DNA of 9,132 nucleotides. Source: Alphaproteobacteria bacterium (GTDB lineage: Bacteria; Pseudomonadota; Alphaproteobacteria; GCA-2731375). The translations under genes were made by a program, and so were the position numbers. Shown here piece by piece: positions 6,054 through 9,132 of this stretch (positions are counted from its first letter, which is position 1; the number at the start of each line of letters is the position of its first letter). The notes under the pieces were generated by a model. It was not told the DNA's origin. It saw only the letters and a list, made by a program, of their open reading frames with translations, and did not search any database. The stretch lies in assembly GCA_030746295.1 (NCBI GenBank), contig JASLMY010000203.1, forward strand, positions 1-9,132, read 5' to 3'.

Positions 6054-8399
6054 ATGGCGAAGTTCGGCATCAGCCAATCGTTCGGGCGACGCGAGGACCG
6101 GCGTTTTCTGACCGGCCAAGGCCGCTATGGCGACGACGTCCGCGCCGCCGACGAGACCCATCTCTACGTCCTGCGTTCGCCGCACGCACATGCCGAGATC
6201 GGCGACATCGACGCGGCCGACGCCCGCACCATGCCTGGCGTCGCGGCAGTGCTGACACGGGACGAGCTCGCCGCCGATGGCCTCGGCCACCTGCCCAGCC
6301 TGGGCGGCATCGAGAGCACGGGCGAACGCCGGACCTTCGAGCCCCCCTACCCCGTCCTGGCGACCGACCGGGTCCGCCATGTCGGCCAGGCGGTCGCCGC
6401 CGTAGTGGCCGACAGCCTGGCACAAGCCAAGGACGCGGGCGAAGCGATCGAGGTCGACTATGCGCCGCTCGACGCCGTCACCGAGGCCGCCGCCGCCCTG
6501 GCACCGGAGGCGCCGAGGATCTGGGCCGAAGCGGCCGACAACGTCTGCCTCGACTGGCAGATGGGCGACGAGGCCGCGACGGCCCGAGCCTTCGCCAACG
6601 CGGCCCATGTCAGCCAACTGGAGCTCGTCAACAACCGCCTCGTCGTCGCCTCAATGGAGCCGCGCGGCGCCGTTGCCAGCTATGATCCCGGCACCCAGCG
6701 CTACACACTCAGCACCGGCAATCAGGGCGCGCACGTGCTGCGGGACGCGCTGGCCAGCACCCTGGGCGTGCCGCCCGCCGCCCTGCGCGTGGTGACGCCC
6801 GACGTCGGCGGCGGCTTCGGCATGAAGGCCTTCGCTTACCCCGAGCAGGCGCTGGCGCTCTGGGCGGCCAGGCGCGTCGGCCGGCCGGTCCGCTGGCTGG
6901 CGGAACGGGGCGAAGCCTTCCAGGCTGACACCCAGGGCCGCGACCACGTCAGCCAACTCGAGCTCGCCCTCGACGGCGAGGGCCGCTTTCTCGGCCTGCG
7001 CTGTCGGACGGCGGCCAATCTCGGCGCCTATCTGTCGCTCTACGCGACCGGCATTCCGACCGAGTGCTATGCCCTGGCACTGCCCGCCGTCTACCGGATC
7101 CCGGCGATGCACCTACGGGTCCAAGGCGTCTTCACCAACACCGTGCCGGTCGACGCCTATCGCGGCGCCGGCCGGCCCGAGGCCTCCTACGCGATCGAGC
7201 GGCTGGTCGATCAGGCCGCGGCCGAGCTGGCAGTCGATCCGGCCGAGCTGCGCCGCCGCAACTTGATTCCCGCCGCCGCCATGCCCTACCGCAACGCCTT
7301 CGAGACCACTTATGACAGCGGCGACTTCGCCCGCAACCTGGACGAGGCTTTGGCGCGGGCCGAGTGGCGGGACTTCGACGCGCGGCGCGAGGCGGCGCAG
7401 GCTCGCGGCCGCCTGCGGGGCGTCGGCCTCGCCTACTACATCGAGCTCACCGGTTGGGCCGACGGCGATACCACCCGGCTGAAGTTCGATGCGAGCGGCG
7501 GGGTCACGGTCTATGCCGGCTCGATCTCCAACGGCCAGGGACATGAGACCGCCTATGCCCAAATGGTGGCGGAGCGCCTAAGCGTGGCGGCCGACCGGGT
7601 CCGCCTGGTGCAGGGCGATACCGAGGCGGTGGCGGAGCTGTCGAGCGGCGTCGGCGGCTCGCACTTCCTGCAGGTCGCCGGCCCCTCGCTCCATGGCGCC
7701 GCCGACAAGGTCGTCGCCAAGGCCAAGCGGCTGGCAGCCCATGCCATGGAGGCGAGCGAGGCGGACATCGACTTCGGCGACGGTCGCTTCGCCATCGCCG
7801 GCACGGATCGCAGCGTCGGCTGGTCCGAGGTGCTGGCGCTGGCCTTCGACGTCGGCGGCCTGCCCGACGACATCGACCCGGGCCTCGACGAAAGCCACTA
7901 CTACAAGCTGGAGGCCTTCACCTTTCCGAACGGCTGCCACGTCGCCGAGGTCGAGATCGAACCTGAGACCGGGATGGTCGAAGTGGTCCGCTACACCGCG
8001 ATCGACGATTTCGGCCGGGTCCTGAATCCGGCACTGGTCGAGGGCCAAGTGCACGGCGGCATCGCCCAGGGACTGGGCCAAGCCCTGCTCGAGCGTTGCG
8101 CCTATGACGAGGCCAGCGGCCAACTCTTGACCGGCTCGTTCCTCGACTACGCCATGCCCCGGGCCGATGCCATGCCGCGGATCGACTTCGGCTACAACGA
8201 GGTGCCGTGCCGAACCAATCCGCTAGGTGTCAAGGGCTGTGGCGAGGCCGGTGCCATCGGCGCGCCGCCGGCGCTGATCAACGCGGTGCTGGATGCGCTG
8301 AGGCCCGAGGGTGTCACCCACCTCGACATGCCGGCGACGCCGGAACGGGTCTGGCGCGCGCTCCAGGACGCGAATGCGGGAAAATCGACCGCGACTTGA
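6054..8399 (+). CDS. CoxL-type molybdopterin-binding subunit, xanthine dehydrogenase family (form II)
   Basis: This is the large catalytic subunit of a molybdenum hydroxylase of the xanthine dehydrogenase/CO dehydrogenase family, which hydroxylates substrates with water at a Mo-cytosine- or Mo-pterin cofactor. At 781 aa it is full length. Cofactor motifs include TGNQGAH (Gln224), [11 protein letters not shown] (250-260) and the C-terminal [12 protein letters not shown], where Glu731 is the conserved catalytic glutamate. The active-site loop is AYRGAGR (368-374), the form II signature, and lacks the Cys of the AYxCSFR loop of true aerobic CO dehydrogenase, so CO oxidation is not supported. ATG at 6054 follows GAGGGAAGGACGGGG. 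The enzyme normally works with a FAD subunit and a 2Fe-2S subunit; neither is encoded on either side, so partners must be elsewhere. There is no signal peptide. An SDR gene follows after 111 bp. The substrate is unknown. Confidence 0.93.
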   Translation: MAKFGISQSFGRREDRRFLTGQGRYGDDVRAADETHLYVLRSPHAHAEIGDIDAADARTMPGVAAVLTRDELAADGLGHLPSLGGIESTGERRTFEPPYPVLATDRVRHVGQAVAAVVADSLAQAKDAGEAIEVDYAPLDAVTEAAAALAPEAPRIWAEAADNVCLDWQMGDEAATARAFANAAHVSQLELVNNRLVVASMEPRGAVASYDPGTQRYTLSTGNQGAHVLRDALASTLGVPPAALRVVTPDVGGGFGMKAFAYPEQALALWAARRVGRPVRWLAERGEAFQADTQGRDHVSQLELALDGEGRFLGLRCRTAANLGAYLSLYATGIPTECYALALPAVYRIPAMHLRVQGVFTNTVPVDAYRGAGRPEASYAIERLVDQAAAELAVDPAELRRRNLIPAAAMPYRNAFETTYDSGDFARNLDEALARAEWRDFDARREAAQARGRLRGVGLAYYIELTGWADGDTTRLKFDASGGVTVYAGSISNGQGHETAYAQMVAERLSVAADRVRLVQGDTEAVAELSSGVGGSHFLQVAGPSLHGAADKVVAKAKRLAAHAMEASEADIDFGDGRFAIAGTDRSVGWSEVLALAFDVGGLPDDIDPGLDESHYYKLEAFTFPNGCHVAEVEIEPETGMVEVVRYTAIDDFGRVLNPALVEGQVHGGIAQGLGQALLERCAYDEASGQLLTGSFLDYAMPRADAMPRIDFGYNEVPCRTNPLGVKGCGEAGAIGAPPALINAVLDALRPEGVTHLDMPATPERVWRALQDANAGKSTAT

Positions 8400-8465
8400 G
8401 CGAAGACAATGTCTTGCCGAGAGACGCTCCATCTACTGCGAAAGCGAAAATCCAGGATCGACCGG

Positions 8466-8485
8466 ACTCCCGCTCATCCGGGAGT
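8466..8485. repeat. REP-like hairpin in the CoxL-SDR gap
   Basis: ACTCCCG (8466-8472) and CGGGAGT (8479-8485) form a perfect 7-bp stem around a 6-base loop. The surrounding sequence (GGACTCCCG...CGGGAGTGACG) has the form of the dispersed proteobacterial intergenic palindromes that read roughly TGGATTCCCGC...GCGGGAATGACG. No T-run follows, so it is not a standard terminator, though it may help end or stabilise the upstream transcript. Only one copy is in this window, so its status as a repeat is inferred from resemblance. Confidence 0.5.
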
Positions 8486-8510
8486 GACGCCTACAAGGGG
8501 AACCGACTAG

Positions 8511-9132
8511 ATGACCGAGAAATTCCTGACCGGCCGGGCGGCCATGGTGACAGGCGGCGTCTCCGGTATGGGCCGGGCCATGGCGCTGGCCTTCGCCGGA
8601 GCCGGCGCCGACGTCGCCATCGGCTCGCTGTTGGCGGGCATCAAGAGCGAGGCGCCCGAGGGCGAGGTCGTGCATCTGCCGGGGCAGACGGACCTGGAGA
8701 CGGTGCAGGCGGAGATCGAGGCGCTGGGCGTCAAGTGCCTGGCCCGCGGCCTCGACGTTACCTCCGACGACTCGGTGGAGACATTCCACGACGCGACCCT
8801 CGCGACCTTCGGCAAGGTCGACATTCTGGCCAACGCCGCCGGGATCACCGCCGAGCAGACCATCGTCGGGCATCCCGACGCGCTCTGGCATCGGGTCCTT
8901 GACGTCAATCTGACCGGCGTGTACCGGGTCACCAAGCGCGTGCTGCCGGGTATGATCGAGCGCAAGTGGGGCCGGATCGTCAACATCGCCTCGACCGCCG
9001 CCTCGGTCGGGGCGACGACCTCGGGCGCCTACTGCGCCTCGAAGGCAGGCGTCGTCGGGCTGACCCGCTGCGTCGCGCTCGAAGGCGCGCCACACGGCGT
9101 CACCTGCAACGCCATCAGCCCGACCTGGGTCG
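8511..9132 (+). CDS. SDR family NAD(P)-dependent oxidoreductase (3' end outside window)
   Basis: This is a classical short-chain dehydrogenase/reductase; 207 complete codons are present and the frame is still open at the right edge, against about 250-270 aa for a whole protein. The start is fixed: an in-frame TAG lies directly before ATG at 8511, with AAGGGGAA upstream. The Rossmann glycine motif TGGVSGMG spans 14-21, NAAG is at 108-111, and the catalytic set is Asn133, Ser161, Tyr174 and Lys178 (YCASK). A slightly long segment of about 25 residues follows the second strand (around GSLLAGIKSEAPEGEV), where the cofactor-selecting residue would normally sit. There is no clear Asp or Arg there, so NAD versus NADP cannot be called. 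It may form a transcription unit with the CoxL-type gene, and could oxidise or reduce a hydroxylated product of that enzyme. Substrate unknown. Confidence 0.92.
   Translation, partial: MTEKFLTGRAAMVTGGVSGMGRAMALAFAGAGADVAIGSLLAGIKSEAPEGEVVHLPGQTDLETVQAEIEALGVKCLARGLDVTSDDSVETFHDATLATFGKVDILANAAGITAEQTIVGHPDALWHRVLDVNLTGVYRVTKRVLPGMIERKWGRIVNIASTAASVGATTSGAYCASKAGVVGLTRCVALEGAPHGVTCNAISPTWV

Noticed and set aside
6054..8399. Aerobic carbon monoxide dehydrogenase (form I CoxL)
   Set aside because: The active-site loop is AYRGAGR and lacks the cysteine of the AYxCSFR loop required for the Mo-Cu site.
8433..9095. Minus-strand open frame (220 aa) opposite the SDR gene
   Set aside because: The plus strand carries the full set of SDR motifs; the antisense translation looks like low-complexity shadow sequence.

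Overview
The window is GC-rich bacterial DNA with closely packed genes, strong purine-rich ribosome binding sites and long antisense shadow ORFs. The gene families fit a metabolically versatile proteobacterium, most likely an alphaproteobacterium: a PAS-rich hybrid kinase, a CoxL-type molybdenum hydroxylase, a class II aldolase/adducin protein and an SDR. That placement is an inference from gene content and composition; there is no rRNA or marker gene here to test it.

Left part (1-3305). A hybrid histidine kinase with at least five PAS domains fills the first 3.2 kb. Its reading frame is open to the left edge and begins inside a membrane helix, so its true N-terminus lies outside the window. 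Just past its stop, on the opposite strand, is a short 5' remnant of a DinB-family gene. The remnant starts 9 bp after an intact 66-aa unknown gene (3315-3515), so a two-gene unit appears to have lost most of its second gene where the kinase now lies.

Middle part (3516-5202). A divergent intergenic region leads into a plus-strand pair, a dienelactone-hydrolase-family hydrolase and a class II aldolase/adducin-family protein. All expected catalytic residues of the hydrolase are visible. The aldolase keeps its three metal-binding histidines but lacks the usual catalytic glutamate.

Minus-strand island (5190-5900). Two genes point left: a 62-aa ribbon-helix-helix-like protein with a C-terminal CxxC, then a 133-aa protein that aligns without gaps to the core of bacterial S-adenosylmethionine decarboxylase (SpeD). 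The serine, histidine and cysteine of the SpeD active site are kept, but the residue before the pyruvoyl-forming serine is threonine instead of glutamate. No spermidine synthase or other polyamine gene is in view. The 3' end of the SpeD-like gene overlaps that of the aldolase gene by 13 bp.

Right part (5901-9132). A second divergent gap leads to an orphan CoxL-type molybdopterin-binding subunit of form II type (AYRGAGR active-site loop), without its FAD and 2Fe-2S partners. A short gap with a REP-like hairpin separates it from an SDR oxidoreductase cut off by the right edge. Together the plus-strand enzymes suggest a patch of small-molecule catabolism, but no single pathway can be named. I found no tRNA, rRNA, CRISPR array, insertion sequence or phage gene. 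No gap between genes exceeds about 155 bp.
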